A DNA stretch of 64,000 bases from Halobacillus litoralis (GCF_020171725.1 NZ_JAIVAJ010000001.1:1-64000), one strand, 5' to 3'. Counted from the stretch's first letter, positions 32,610 through 41,781 are shown. Program-made: numbers and translations. The notes: generated from the sequence alone by a model not told the origin.

Positions 32610-33484
32610 ATGGAAATCAGGTGGCTTAAAACTTTTATATTGACTGCCGAACTGCAGAATTATCGAAAGGTTGCTGAGGTCCTACATATGACTCAGCCGG
32701 CGATCAGCTCCCAAATCAAACAATTGGAAGCAGCCGTAGGTTCTCCGCTTTTTCGTAAAGAAGGACGTCATATTGCGTTGACGACATTGGGAGAAGTTTC
32801 TTGAAAGAAGCCGAGACGCTCATGAAGCAATATGACGGGATGCTTCAAAGAACAAGCAGATTGCAGCAAGGTTACCAATCGTCTTTGTCTATTGCGATGA
32901 GTCCTCTGCTTGTAGACAGCATCTTCCCATCTATCTTGAGAAAATATACGGAAGATGAGCGTAACACGGAATTGAGTATAACCGTTGCCGAATCTAGTGA
33001 TATGCAGCAGCTGATCGAAGACTCCGAGGTGGATGTCGCCCTTTCGTGCACTCCGTCGAACTCAAAGCATATTCAAACGACGCTGCTTTCGGAGGAATCG
33101 ATTACTTTGGTGACAGCCCATGATGGTTGGGATTCGGAGTCCGGTCCTGTTGTTGAAGCGTTGGAGCTGCTTTCTACACATGTTATTTTCACGGATCACC
33201 ATCCTACAATGTGGCCAACTTTGAAAAGACAGGTCAAAATGCACGCTAAGGCAAGTAGATTTGCAAAAGTTTCACAGTCGTATGCCGCCAAGCGTTTCAT
33301 TTTAGAAGGTATGGGCGTCAGCTTCCTCCCCTTCTTTGCTGTAAGCCGAGAAATTCAGGAAGGAAGGATGATTACTGTAGAAACCCCTTTTATGGAGCTG
33401 CCGAAGATCGATCTATATGCGCTGCATCCAATACACGAAGCAAAATCGGAGGTTTTTGTGGAGTTTGTCAAAGGTTATTTGTGA
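32610..33484 (+). pseudogene. citR: Frameshifted LysR-type regulator CitR
   Basis: The start (ATG 32610, GGGAGGTG upstream) encodes a normal LysR helix-turn-helix, LHMTQPAISSQIKQLEAA, then stops at 32802-32804 after TTLGEVS. The next frame resumes with FLKEAETLMKQYDGMLQ and gives a complete effector-binding domain to 33484. One missing base near 32793-32797 explains this. The divergent citrate synthase gene makes CitR, the B. subtilis repressor of citA, the best match. Both partners are broken in the same way. Confidence 0.83.
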
Positions 33485-33513
33485 GGTTATGGATTTGTTT
33501 TTTTTTGATTTGA

Positions 33514-33540
33514 GTTCGGAGTTGCTACTATGTTTTAAGT
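33514..33540 (-). repeat. Dispersed repeat copy C
   Basis: On the minus strand: ACTTAAAACATAGTAGC, then AACTCCGAAC and an A-rich tail ending ACAAATCC. The core differs from copies A and B by one base (ACATAG for ACTTAG). It lies about 50 nt past the glycosyltransferase stop, in sense with that gene. A perfect palindrome CTGAATATTCAG (33541-33552) abuts it. Confidence 0.85.
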
Positions 33541-33570
33541 CTGAATATTCAGAACTCTATACAAAAGAAA

Positions 33571-33604
33571 AAAGCCACAGAGTGTTTCGTTACTCTGTGA
33601 CTTT
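33571..33604 (-). terminator. Terminator of the glycosyltransferase gene
   Basis: A 13-bp stem (33571-33583 with 33592-33604, one G-U pair) with T6 on the minus strand; it overlaps the stop codon. Confidence 0.88.
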
Positions 33605-34753
33605 CACTTTAGACTTTTTTGAGGATTTTGACTGACTCTTTTGAAAAACTTCCAACGTCTCGAAATAATAATCCAATATTTGTTCGGAAGGCTTCTGCCA
33701 GCTGAATTTCTCAGCTTCTTTTCGAGCATTTTCGCACATGTGCTCGTAAAGCTCCTCGTCTTCAAGGCGGTTGATCGCCTGGATCATGCTTTCTGTATTT
33801 TCGTTTTCAAACAGCAATCCTGTACGTCCATCCTCAACCTGCTCCATCGTCGGTCCACTTTTTGCTGCAATGACCGGTAAACCGGAAGCCATGGATTCGA
33901 GGATCACAAGTCCTAAAGTTTCTGTTACAGACGGGAAAATGAGTGCATCGGAAGAAGCGAATGATTGAGCAAGCTCATCTCCGTGCAGTAACCCCGTGAA
34001 GGTCGTGTTTGTTCCTTCAAATGTTTTTTCGAGCTCTTCTTTGACCGGACCATCACCGACAATGGCGAGAGAAATATCATCCCGTTCATCTAAGAGTGGT
34101 CTCAGTTTATGAATCTCTTTTTCCGGTGCCAGCCGTCCTACAAACACCAGCAGCTTGTTTTCAGGCTTACCAGCCGTCAACCGTTCTCTCATCTCTGCGT
34201 TTTTGTGACGAGGGTGATAATGATCGACAGCCACCCCTCTGTCCCAGACGCTGACGTTGTGAAAGTTCTTCGCAACGAGTTCCTTCTTCACGGCGTTTGA
34301 GGTACACAAATTGACGTCTGCGTAATTGTGAAGCTTACGGAAGTACCACCATACAGCAGGTTTTAGAGGATAAAGACGATAGTAGTCCATATACTTCGGC
34401 ACATGTGTGTGATAGGAAGCGATAAGTGGGTAGTTTAATTTATTCGCATAATAGACGCCTGATACCCCGACCAGGGCCGGATTTACGACGTGAACGAGAT
34501 CAGGATCATGCTTTATGAGTAGATCTTTAACTTTTCGTTGTGGCAGAGAAAATTCGCGATAACGATAAAACGGCATCTTTGTCGTCTTAACGCCTTCTAC
34601 AATCGCCCCTTCATATTCTGTGACGCCAAAATCAGGAGCAATCACGACTACTTCGTGATCCTGGCTTCTAAGGTATTTCACCGCTTCTTTAAGTCTTGTC
34701 ACGACCCCATCCGTTGACGGAAGGAACGTTTCAGTTATGATGGCGATTTTCAA
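33590..34753 (-). CDS. GT4-family glycosyltransferase
   Basis: A 387-residue retaining GT-B glycosyltransferase. The N-terminal acceptor domain opens with MKIAIITETFLPSTDGVVTR; the C-terminal donor domain has VFVGRLAPEKEI and the ExxxxxxxE motif in PSVTETLGLVILESMASG. It resembles bacterial GDP-mannose- or UDP-sugar-dependent lipid glycosyltransferases (SqdX/MgtA-like), probably acting on a membrane lipid at the cytoplasmic face. The C-terminus is a Lys/Ser-rich tail. The TTG at 34753 has AAGGAG 8 nt upstream. The gene stands alone. Confidence 0.85.
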   Translation of the reverse strand: MKIAIITETFLPSTDGVVTRLKEAVKYLRSQDHEVVVIAPDFGVTEYEGAIVEGVKTTKMPFYRYREFSLPQRKVKDLLIKHDPDLVHVVNPALVGVSGVYYANKLNYPLIASYHTHVPKYMDYYRLYPLKPAVWWYFRKLHNYADVNLCTSNAVKKELVAKNFHNVSVWDRGVAVDHYHPRHKNAEMRERLTAGKPENKLLVFVGRLAPEKEIHKLRPLLDERDDISLAIVGDGPVKEELEKTFEGTNTTFTGLLHGDELAQSFASSDALIFPSVTETLGLVILESMASGLPVIAAKSGPTMEQVEDGRTGLLFENENTESMIQAINRLEDEELYEHMCENARKEAEKFSWQKPSEQILDYYFETLEVFQKSQSKSSKKSKVKVTE

Positions 34754-34950
34754 AGTGAAAACTCCTTACTTCGTAGTAATGAAAGTACTAGTTTGTTTAA
34801 AGTAGATACATAATGACTTGGAAGTACCCCGAGTTTTATCAGCACTTCTCTTCGCTTTAGACTTTACCATTAATTCAATACGGAGACAATGAATACACTG
34901 TTAAAGACCCATTAGTTTGTGTTAATCTTTATGCGATTTCCACCTTAACG
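34754..34950. other. Intergenic region without recognisable feature
   Basis: These 197 bases upstream of the glycosyltransferase gene should hold its promoter, but I find no convincing -35/-10 pair and no open frame with a ribosome site. Confidence 0.5.
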
Positions 34951-34953
34951 CAT

Positions 34954-34992
34954 AAAAAAACGCATGTAAAGCGTTTATGCTTTACATGCGTT
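34954..34992 (-). terminator. Terminator of floT
   Basis: A 14-bp perfect stem (34959-34972 with 34979-34992) and seven Ts on the minus strand. Confidence 0.93.
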
Positions 34993-35001
34993 CAGGGAAT
35001 C

Positions 35002-36516
35002 TTATTTCTCGTCTTCCTCTGCCTTTTCGTGTGCGTTATTTTCCTGTTGCTCTGCTGCTTCCGTCGTATGATCCGCTTCATTTTCATGAGTCGCCGATAC
35101 TTCCTCATAACGCTTTGAGGCGTTCTCATCGAAGGCATTGACCGCCCCGCGGGAAACATAGCTCTCAAGCATCGCTTTCAGGTCCATGCCCGTTGTCTCT
35201 TTCAGCGATTCCTGAATGCCTAGCATAGTAGATGTCACGCTGTTGGCGATCTTAGCTGAACCGCCTTGTGAACCGCTTCCGCCCATATCAATCACTTTCA
35301 TATCTTGAATCTGGGAAAGGGGTGCTGATACTTTCTCAGCATATTCAGGGAGAACGTTCAGAAGCATTTCCATAATGGCCGCTTCTCCGTACTCACTCAT
35401 CGCTTGAGCCATACGCTCTTTCGACTCTGCCTCTGCCAGACCACGCTGACGAATGACTTCCGCTTCGGATTCACCTTTGATCCGCTCGTTGTCCGCTTCC
35501 GCTTGTGCACGTTTGGTCACTTCATACGCTTCAGCATCCGCAATCGAACGACGACGCTTGTTCTCTTCTTCTTCAAGCTCAACCGCACGTTGCTTCTCGA
35601 TATACTGTACTTTAAGCTCTTCTTCTTTCACTTGTTGTGCAAGCTTTTGACGCTCAATCTCGCCTGCCTGTTCGGCGTTGGCACGAGCACGGTTCGCTTC
35701 TTTCTGGAATTCCGCTTCCTTAATTTCTTTCTGGTTCGTCGATTCCGCAACCGCTGTTAGACGGCGGTTTTCTTCGTCTTGTGCTTCCTGGTCGTTTTTC
35801 GCCTGGTAAATACGCGTTTCTTTTGTAGCATCTGATTCCGCCATATTCGCTTTCTTCTGAACCTCAGCGATATGTGGACGACCGAGCGCGTCAATGTAAC
35901 CATTTTCTTCATCAACGTCCTCCACATCATTTAGGGCGAAGGATGTAATTTCAAAGCCCATTCCTTTGAGGTCGGATTCCGCAATCTTTTTCACCTGCGT
36001 GTTGACCTCTTTGAAATCATTATAAATCTTTTCAATCGGAAGAGATGCGATAATGGAACGAAGGTGACCGTTCAACACGTCCTTCAGTTCTGCTTCTCGT
36101 TCATTCTGCTTCTTACCTAGGAATTTCTCAGCGAAGTTCGCCATGATCTCAAGCTCACTTCCGATACTGATGACGGCCGTACTTGCGACACGGACCGGAA
36201 TCCCTTCTTTCGTATACGCTTTGTCTGAATTGACTCCGAGCTGGAAGGAAGTCAAGTCAATTGGCGTTGCCGTTTGGAACATACGCAGGCGGTACCCACC
36301 ACCACGGATGATCTTCACGGATCTCCCGTTATCATCTTCAAATACATTTTTCTCCTGCTCTGGATCCCCCAGTTTTGGACCTGTTACAATTAATGCTTCG
36401 TTCGAACTCGCCGTTTTATATCTCATTCTGAAAACGATGAACGTTGCAAGGCCTCCGACAACGACAACGACTCCAAGAACCGATAAAATACCGATCATTA
36501 AAGCTCCTTCAAGCAT
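35002..36516 (-). CDS. floT: Flotillin-like SPFH membrane-scaffold protein
   Basis: A 504-residue flotillin (YuaG/FloT). A membrane hairpin/segment at about 5-28, the SPFH/PHB domain to about 240, long Glu/Ala-rich coiled coils (repeats such as EAESKERMAQA) and a Gln/Glu-rich acidic tail. FloT organises fluid membrane microdomains. ATG 36516 has AAAGGAGAGG upstream; the frame from 36546 adds ten residues without a ribosome site. In B. subtilis yuaG lies with the NfeD-like yuaF; here no NfeD gene adjoins it. An ECF-type promoter (36577-36604) is visible upstream. Confidence 0.93.
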   Translation of the reverse strand: MLEGALMIGILSVLGVVVVVGGLATFIVFRMRYKTASSNEALIVTGPKLGDPEQEKNVFEDDNGRSVKIIRGGGYRLRMFQTATPIDLTSFQLGVNSDKAYTKEGIPVRVASTAVISIGSELEIMANFAEKFLGKKQNEREAELKDVLNGHLRSIIASLPIEKIYNDFKEVNTQVKKIAESDLKGMGFEITSFALNDVEDVDEENGYIDALGRPHIAEVQKKANMAESDATKETRIYQAKNDQEAQDEENRRLTAVAESTNQKEIKEAEFQKEANRARANAEQAGEIERQKLAQQVKEEELKVQYIEKQRAVELEEEENKRRRSIADAEAYEVTKRAQAEADNERIKGESEAEVIRQRGLAEAESKERMAQAMSEYGEAAIMEMLLNVLPEYAEKVSAPLSQIQDMKVIDMGGSGSQGGSAKIANSVTSTMLGIQESLKETTGMDLKAMLESYVSRGAVNAFDENASKRYEEVSATHENEADHTTEAAEQQENNAHEKAEEDEK

Positions 36517-36560
36517 GCTGTTCCTCTCCTTTGTATGTATTGCCATCCAGTTATGTAAAA

Positions 36561-36592
36561 AGGATGGTATTTATTCTATCGATTACCATCCT
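36561..36592. repeat. 9-bp inverted repeat around the floT -10 region
   Basis: AGGATGGTA (36561-36569) and TACCATCCT (36584-36592), perfect arms separated by 14 bp that contain the ECF-type -10. It may be an operator or a 5'-end hairpin. Confidence 0.55.
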
Positions 36593-36604
36593 ATAAAAGT
36601 TTCA
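36577..36604 (-). promoter_or_regulatory. ECF sigma-W-like promoter of floT
   Basis: On the minus strand TGAAAC (36604-36599) and CGATA (36581-36577) are 17 bp apart. Sigma-W promoters read TGAAAC-N16/17-CGTA, and the B. subtilis yuaFGI operon is a known sigma-W target. Confidence 0.6.
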
Positions 36605-36722
36605 TAAATCGTTCAATATCTATGAAGAAATTTGTAGAAAATCCTTTTTTCGACTTCCGTGATTATGAATAGATATTCAGTTATAATGGAAGTGTCAGAA
36701 TATTTCATTAGGAGTGGTCACT

Positions 36723-38678
36723 ATGTCTACATATCAGAATGCCTGGATTCCGACAGAAGAACAAAAGAAACAGACACGCCTTTTCCAATGGATGAACCGG
36801 CTCGGTTTTGACGATTATGAATCGTTTCATCAAAAAACGGTGACAGATATCGATTGGTTCTGGGACAAAGCACTAAAGGAACTTGAATATGAATGGCATG
36901 AGAACTATGACGAAACACTAGATTTGTCAAAAGGTATCGCCCACCCCAACTGGTTCGTCGGCGGAAAGACAAACGTCGTCCATAATGCACTGGATAAATG
37001 GGCAGATCACCCTGGAACTAAAGGACAAACAGCGCTTTACTGGGAGGGAGACAACGGGGATCGTGTGACGTACACGTATGAAGAACTCCAAGCAGAAGTG
37101 AACGCCTATGCACAAGGACTTGAGGACTTGGGGATTGGTGAAGAGGATATTGTAACCCTCTATATGCCGATGATACCGGAAACGTTAATCGCCATGCTTG
37201 CCGTCTCGAAAGTCGGGGCCATCTTTTCCCCTGCATTCTCAGGTTACAAATCAGAAGCTGTCGCAACAAGAATCCAGGCGGCGAAGTCAAAGGCACTCCT
37301 CACAGCAGACGGATTCTTCCGCCGTGGTAAAACAGTCCGAATGAAAGATGAAGCAGATCTTGCTGCTGACCAATGCCCTTCTTTGGAACATGTAATTGTG
37401 GTGGAGCGCGCCTCCTTGGAAGTGGACTGGAATGAACACCGGGATGTAACGTGGTCTTCGCTACGCAAAAATGTAACCGGTTACAAAACCGTAGTGAAAC
37501 AGGCGGATGATCCATTCATGCTCATCTATACGTCAGGAACAACAGGAAAACCTAAAGGTGCCGTTCATACTCATGCAGGATTTCCTGTTAAATCCGCCTT
37601 CGATGCCGGGATTTGTATGGATGTCAAGAAGGACGATACGCTATTTTGGTATACAGATATGGGATGGATGATGGGACCGTTTCTCGTTTATGGAGGACTT
37701 GTGAACGGAGCATCCATCGTCATGTTTGAAGGCACACCGGATTATCCGAAGCCGGATCGTCTCTGGGAAATTGTGGAGCGGTATCATGTGACCCACCTCG
37801 GCATTTCCCCTACCCTCGTCCGGGCGATGATGAAGCACGGTGAAGATTGGATTCACAACCATGACCTGCGTTCACTTAAGATGATCGGCTCGACAGGAGA
37901 ACCATGGAATCCTGAACCGTGGCAGTGGTTGTTCAAGCATGCTGGTCATTCACAAGTTCCGATATTCAATTATTCCGGAGGTACTGAGATTTCAGGAGGT
38001 ATGCTCGGGAACGTGCTCATCAAGCCGATTCAGCCTGTCACGTTCAATGCCGCCCTCCCTGGGATGGACGTGAGCGTATTTAATGAATCAGGCGGACCTG
38101 TTTGGAATGAAGTAGGAGAACTCGTTTTGCGGAAGCCTTGGGTCGGCATGACGAAAGGCTTTTATGAAGAGCCTGAGCGTTACGAGGAAACCTATTGGAG
38201 CCGCTTCAAAGATACATGGGTGCACGGAGATTGGGCGACACAGGATGAACAAGGTTATTTTACGATTACAGGTCGGTCGGATGATGTATTAAACGTTGCT
38301 GGGAAACGATTGGGTCCAGCTGAGGTAGAATCTGTCTTGGTTGAAAAGGAAGAAGTGATCGAAGCGGGTGTCATTGGCGTTCCGCACGCTGTCAAAGGAG
38401 AAGAAGCTGTCGGGTTTGTTGTACTGAAAACAGCGCCCACAGAAGCTCTTATGGAGGAAATTACGCTGCATTTAGAGCAAAAGCTCGGGAAAGCTTTGGC
38501 ACCGAAAAAAGTGTTTGCGGTGGATGACCTTCCGAAAACGAGAAATGCGAAGGTCATGAGGCGGGCGATTAAATCTGCTTACTTGAATAAGCCGACCGGG
38601 GACTTGAGTGCGCTCGAAAATCCGGAGGCGGTGGATCAAATCAGAAGCCTCGGTTTGAAGAATTCGACGCACTCTTGA
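36723..38678 (+). CDS. Acyl-CoA synthetase of the acetyl-CoA/acetoacetyl-CoA synthetase type
   Basis: A 651-residue AMP-forming ligase with an ACAS-type N-terminal region, the AMP-binding loop YTSGTTGKPKGA, the A5 segment YSGGTEISGG, hinge motif GRSDDVLNVAGKRLGP and the C-terminal catalytic Lys in TRNAKVMRR. It activates a short carboxylic acid to acyl-CoA. The insertion and GGTEISG block are unlike housekeeping AcsA, so propionate, acetoacetate or another acid is possible. Own -10 (TATAAT, 36682-36687); ribosome site AGGAGTGG. It lies opposite the leucine operon; a metabolic link is only inference. Confidence 0.85.
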   Translation: MSTYQNAWIPTEEQKKQTRLFQWMNRLGFDDYESFHQKTVTDIDWFWDKALKELEYEWHENYDETLDLSKGIAHPNWFVGGKTNVVHNALDKWADHPGTKGQTALYWEGDNGDRVTYTYEELQAEVNAYAQGLEDLGIGEEDIVTLYMPMIPETLIAMLAVSKVGAIFSPAFSGYKSEAVATRIQAAKSKALLTADGFFRRGKTVRMKDEADLAADQCPSLEHVIVVERASLEVDWNEHRDVTWSSLRKNVTGYKTVVKQADDPFMLIYTSGTTGKPKGAVHTHAGFPVKSAFDAGICMDVKKDDTLFWYTDMGWMMGPFLVYGGLVNGASIVMFEGTPDYPKPDRLWEIVERYHVTHLGISPTLVRAMMKHGEDWIHNHDLRSLKMIGSTGEPWNPEPWQWLFKHAGHSQVPIFNYSGGTEISGGMLGNVLIKPIQPVTFNAALPGMDVSVFNESGGPVWNEVGELVLRKPWVGMTKGFYEEPERYEETYWSRFKDTWVHGDWATQDEQGYFTITGRSDDVLNVAGKRLGPAEVESVLVEKEEVIEAGVIGVPHAVKGEEAVGFVVLKTAPTEALMEEITLHLEQKLGKALAPKKVFAVDDLPKTRNAKVMRRAIKSAYLNKPTGDLSALENPEAVDQIRSLGLKNSTHS

Positions 38679-38682
38679 ATAC

Positions 38683-38717
38683 AAAGCACGCATCTGTTCC
38701 CTGGGTGCGTGCTTTTT
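38683..38717 (+). terminator. Rho-independent terminator
   Basis: A 10-bp perfect stem (38683-38692 with 38706-38715) followed by Ts. Confidence 0.82.
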
Positions 38718-39121
38718 CATCCGTCTTTCTGCCATACGCATAAGAAGCGCTCCACACCTGGATATTTTTCTCCAAGTGAGGTGACTTGGAAGCCTTGTTT
38801 TTGATAAAAGTGAACTGCGTCATTGTCTGTTTCAGCTTGTATGGCCGAGAATAAACCCTGCTTTAGGTAATCGATCATTTCTTTCCCAATGCCTTGTTGT
38901 CTATATGAAGAGCGGACGGCTATATGCTGGATAATAACCGCTCCTCCCTTCTCTATTTTTATCCCAACACAACCTATTGTTTGATTGGACGCTCTAACTG
39001 CATACAGCCGTTGATCAGGATAGGTGATGTATCTTTTTAAAGCCGCTTCCGCTTTCGATAAAGAAGTAGCGAGCTGCAACAATTCAATGAGCGTCCGGTC
39101 CTCCTGTGTAATCCGCTTCAT
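38717..39121 (-). CDS. GNAT-family N-acetyltransferase
   Basis: A 134-residue acetyltransferase: IAVRSSYRQQGIGKEMIDYL carries the acetyl-CoA loop (QQGIG), and NDAVHFYQKQGFQV the C-terminal signature. GAAGGAAA precedes the ATG. It stands alone, convergent with the synthetase gene. The substrate is unknown. Confidence 0.87.
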   Translation of the reverse strand: MKRITQEDRTLIELLQLATSLSKAEAALKRYITYPDQRLYAVRASNQTIGCVGIKIEKGGAVIIQHIAVRSSYRQQGIGKEMIDYLKQGLFSAIQAETDNDAVHFYQKQGFQVTSLGEKYPGVERFLCVWQKDG

Positions 39122-39168
39122 AAATTTCCTTCTTTCGAATAGTATTTTTATGGAAAATATCCATTTTG

Positions 39169-39177
39169 TGTTATAGT
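39169..39177 (+). promoter_or_regulatory. Extended -10 promoter (TGTTATAGT) of a small membrane protein gene
   Basis: TG at 39169-39170, one base, then TATAGT (39172-39177); no strong -35. It lies 59 bases before the ATG at 39236. Confidence 0.55.
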
Positions 39178-39235
39178 GATTTTAACTTGAACGACTTTTG
39201 GCTTCAAATTCGTACAGAAAAGGGAGTTGGACACT

Positions 39236-39400
39236 ATGTATTGGCTTCTCATGTTGATCCCTGGTGGGCTGATCGCTCTTAACGTATTTTTCGAAAAAAG
39301 ACAGAAGCAGTCCAAAAGTAACGAAGAGGTCGGAGAATATTTCAAAACAAAAGGGGCTGCGAACAAGGCGGCAGATCCGAAGCATTCCAAGATGTTTTGA
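39236..39400 (+). CDS. Small single-span membrane protein
   Basis: A 54-residue product: one membrane segment (about residues 3-19, WLLMLIPGGLIALNVFF) followed by a charged tail (EKRQKQSKSNEE ... KHSKMF). AAAGGGAG lies 9-10 nt before the ATG, an extended -10 is found upstream and a strong terminator downstream, so it looks like a genuine monocistronic gene. It is conserved-looking but I cannot name a family. Confidence 0.7.
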   Translation: MYWLLMLIPGGLIALNVFFEKRQKQSKSNEEVGEYFKTKGAANKAADPKHSKMF

Positions 39401-39410
39401 CCAATGAAAA

Positions 39411-39445
39411 GGAGAGAGAATCCATTGCGATTCTCTCTCCTTTTC
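39411..39445. terminator. Bidirectional terminator
   Basis: A 12-bp perfect stem (39411-39422 with 39429-39440) with AAAA before and TTTTCTT after; it ends both the small plus-strand gene and the minus-strand leucine operon. Confidence 0.92.
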
Positions 39446-39448
39446 TTC

Positions 39449-40981
39449 TTATACTGGATAGACACCGTGTTTACGATGAGTAAACGTAACGTCCTTCCGC
39501 TCGTAGGCTTCAAATCGGACAGAAAGCTCACTGCGGAGTCGGTTCGGCTCTACGATATCATCGATAATCATTTCTGAAGCAAGTCTGTAGATATCGATGT
39601 TTTCTTTGTATTCCTCGTGCTTTTGTTTGATGAATGCTGGTCGTTCTTCTTCCGGAAGAGCGGCAATCTTGTTGGCGTAGACAGCATTAACCGCTGCTTC
39701 CGGCCCCATTACAGCGATTTGAGCGGATGGAAGAGCAAGGCAGGCATCAGGTTCAAAGGCTGGACCTGCCATCGCATAAAGTCCCGCTCCATAGGCCTTC
39801 CTTACAATAACGGATATCTTCGGAACAGTCGCTTCACTCATCGCCGATAACATCTTCGCTCCGTGTCTGATGATTCCCGCGCGCTCGACTTTCGTACCGA
39901 TCATGAAGCCCGGGATATCAGCAAGGAATAAGAGCGGAATATTGAACGCGTCGCATAGCTGGATGAATTTCGCCGCTTTATCGGCAGAATCAGGGAACAG
40001 CACTCCGCCCTTTGCTCTCGGCTGATTGGCAATGATGCCGACTGACTTCCCGTCGATGCGGGACAGACCCGTAATCAACTCGGGTGCGAATTTCTTCTTG
40101 ATTTCACAAAACGAACCTTCGTCGATCAACCGGTCGATCAGCTGATACATATCAAACGGTGCATTTTGATTTTCCGGAATGATTTCCTCTAAGCTTTTTT
40201 CGAACGCCCTAGGGTCCATCGTTTCTTTTGCTTTAGGCCTTTCTGAATAGTTGGACGGGAAGTAACCTAAGTACCGTCTGCAGAACGAGATCGCTTCCTG
40301 CTCATCTTTTGCCAGAACGTCTCCACAGCCAGAGACCGAACAGTGCATGGTGGCTCCACCCATTTCCTCAAGCGTCACTTTTTCACCAATGACTTTCTCT
40401 GCCATTCGTGGTGAACCTAAGTACATCGAGGCATTACCGTCGACCATGACGACGATGTCACAGAAGGCAGGGATATAAGCGCCTCCTGCTGCTGAAGGGC
40501 CAAATAGCAGACAAACTTGCGGTACGCGTCCAGAAAGCTTTATCTGATTGTGGAAAATCCGGCCTGCTCCTCTGCGGTTCGGAAACATTTCGACTTGATC
40601 GGTAATCCTTGCTCCTGCTGAATCAACCAGATACAGCATCGGAATGTTCAGTTTCAAGGCGGTTTCCTGGATACGGATGATTTTCTCAACCGTCCGCGCT
40701 CCCCATGAGCCTGCTTTAACAGTGGAGTCGTTGGCCATGACACAGACCTGCTCACCGTTTATTTTACCGATGCCTGTCACGACCCCGTCAGCTGGAAGTG
40801 TACCATCCTGACAATTCGCAAAAAATGCATCCTCGACCGATAAATCATCGTCGAAAAGGAGTTCGAGCCGCTCCCTTACGAACAGTTTGCCTTTCTCTTT
40901 ATTCTTGTCATGATATTTCTCTGCTCCACCTGACTTAATGGTGTCCACACGTTCCTGAAATGATTGATTAGTCGTTGTCAT
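39449..40981 (-). CDS. yngE: Acyl-CoA carboxylase carboxyltransferase subunit (YngE; methylcrotonyl/propionyl-CoA type)
   Basis: A 510-residue biotin-dependent carboxyltransferase with both crotonase-like halves fused. The acyl-CoA and carboxybiotin oxyanion sites lie around LLFGPSAAGGAYIPAF and VIVRKAYGAGLYAMAG. With the separate biotin carboxylase and carrier upstream it completes a three-part carboxylase, most probably 3-methylcrotonyl-CoA carboxylase given the neighbouring HMG-CoA lyase and hydratase. ATG 40981 is 9 nt after AGAGGTG; the GTG at 40993 lies within that ribosome site. It is the last gene of the operon. Confidence 0.88.
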   Translation of the reverse strand: MTTTNQSFQERVDTIKSGGAEKYHDKNKEKGKLFVRERLELLFDDDLSVEDAFFANCQDGTLPADGVVTGIGKINGEQVCVMANDSTVKAGSWGARTVEKIIRIQETALKLNIPMLYLVDSAGARITDQVEMFPNRRGAGRIFHNQIKLSGRVPQVCLLFGPSAAGGAYIPAFCDIVVMVDGNASMYLGSPRMAEKVIGEKVTLEEMGGATMHCSVSGCGDVLAKDEQEAISFCRRYLGYFPSNYSERPKAKETMDPRAFEKSLEEIIPENQNAPFDMYQLIDRLIDEGSFCEIKKKFAPELITGLSRIDGKSVGIIANQPRAKGGVLFPDSADKAAKFIQLCDAFNIPLLFLADIPGFMIGTKVERAGIIRHGAKMLSAMSEATVPKISVIVRKAYGAGLYAMAGPAFEPDACLALPSAQIAVMGPEAAVNAVYANKIAALPEEERPAFIKQKHEEYKENIDIYRLASEMIIDDIVEPNRLRSELSVRFEAYERKDVTFTHRKHGVYPV

Positions 40982-40995
40982 TGTAGACTTCACCT

Positions 40996-41778
40996 CTATT
41001 CTCCTTTATAGATCGGTTTTCGTTTCTCTTTGAAAGCCTCAAGACCTTCTAAACGGTCCTGTGTGGGAATCGTTTCTTTATAGCAGCGGTGTTCAATCTC
41101 CAATCCGTCCGCAAGACTCGTATCGTACCCTTCGTTGATCGCTTTTTTAGCCTGCTTCATAGCGACCGGTCCATTTCGTGCCATCGTCGATGCGAGGTCC
41201 TGTGCTTCTTCGAATAGAAGCTGTGGATCATGAATGTATTCGACCAATCCGATCTGGTACGCACGATTCGCTTCTACGGGTTTTGCTGTATAGATCATTT
41301 CCTTTGCACGGCCGAGGCCGATCAGTCGGCTGAGACGCTGGGTTCCTCCAGCTCCCGGGATAATGGCAAGAGAGGTTTCGGTCAACCCAACCTTAGCCGA
41401 TGTGCTCATCATTCTTAGATCACAGGCGAGTGCCAGTTCTAATCCACCCCCGAAGGCGACGCCGTTGATCAAGGCAATCGTCGGTACCGGAATTTGTTCG
41501 ACGAGCCGGATGGTATCGCCGATTTTCCGAACAGTTTGTATGACGTCCTCATCGTTCATTCCTCGTCGTTCCTTTAGATCCGCTCCTGCACAGAACGCTT
41601 TGTTTCCGCTGCCTGTAATAATGACAGCGCGAACATGTTCAGAATGCTGAATTTCTGTGACTTTATCCTGCAGGGCATCCAATAGGGCCGTTGACAACGC
41701 ATTGGCTGCTTCAGGCCGATTCAATGTTAGAACATACACATGGGGCACGGTTTCTTCTAACGTGATAAGCTCTGACAT
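40996..41778 (-). CDS. yngF: Enoyl-CoA hydratase, probable methylglutaconyl-CoA hydratase (YngF)
   Basis: A 260-residue crotonase. The oxyanion loop FGGGLELALACD carries one catalytic Glu and LTETSLAIIPGAGGTQRL the second, so it is expected to be a true hydratase. In leucine breakdown it would hydrate 3-methylglutaconyl-CoA to HMG-CoA. The start has AAAGGGTG upstream. It is 3 nt from the lyase gene and 14 nt from the carboxyltransferase gene: one operon. Confidence 0.9.
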   Translation of the reverse strand: MSELITLEETVPHVYVLTLNRPEAANALSTALLDALQDKVTEIQHSEHVRAVIITGSGNKAFCAGADLKERRGMNDEDVIQTVRKIGDTIRLVEQIPVPTIALINGVAFGGGLELALACDLRMMSTSAKVGLTETSLAIIPGAGGTQRLSRLIGLGRAKEMIYTAKPVEANRAYQIGLVEYIHDPQLLFEEAQDLASTMARNGPVAMKQAKKAINEGYDTSLADGLEIEHRCYKETIPTQDRLEGLEAFKEKRKPIYKGE

Positions 41779-41781
41779 CGA

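Noticed and set aside
33541..33552. Palindrome CTGAATATTCAG as an operator
   Set aside because: It abuts repeat copy C between convergent 3' ends, where no promoter is evident; probably incidental.
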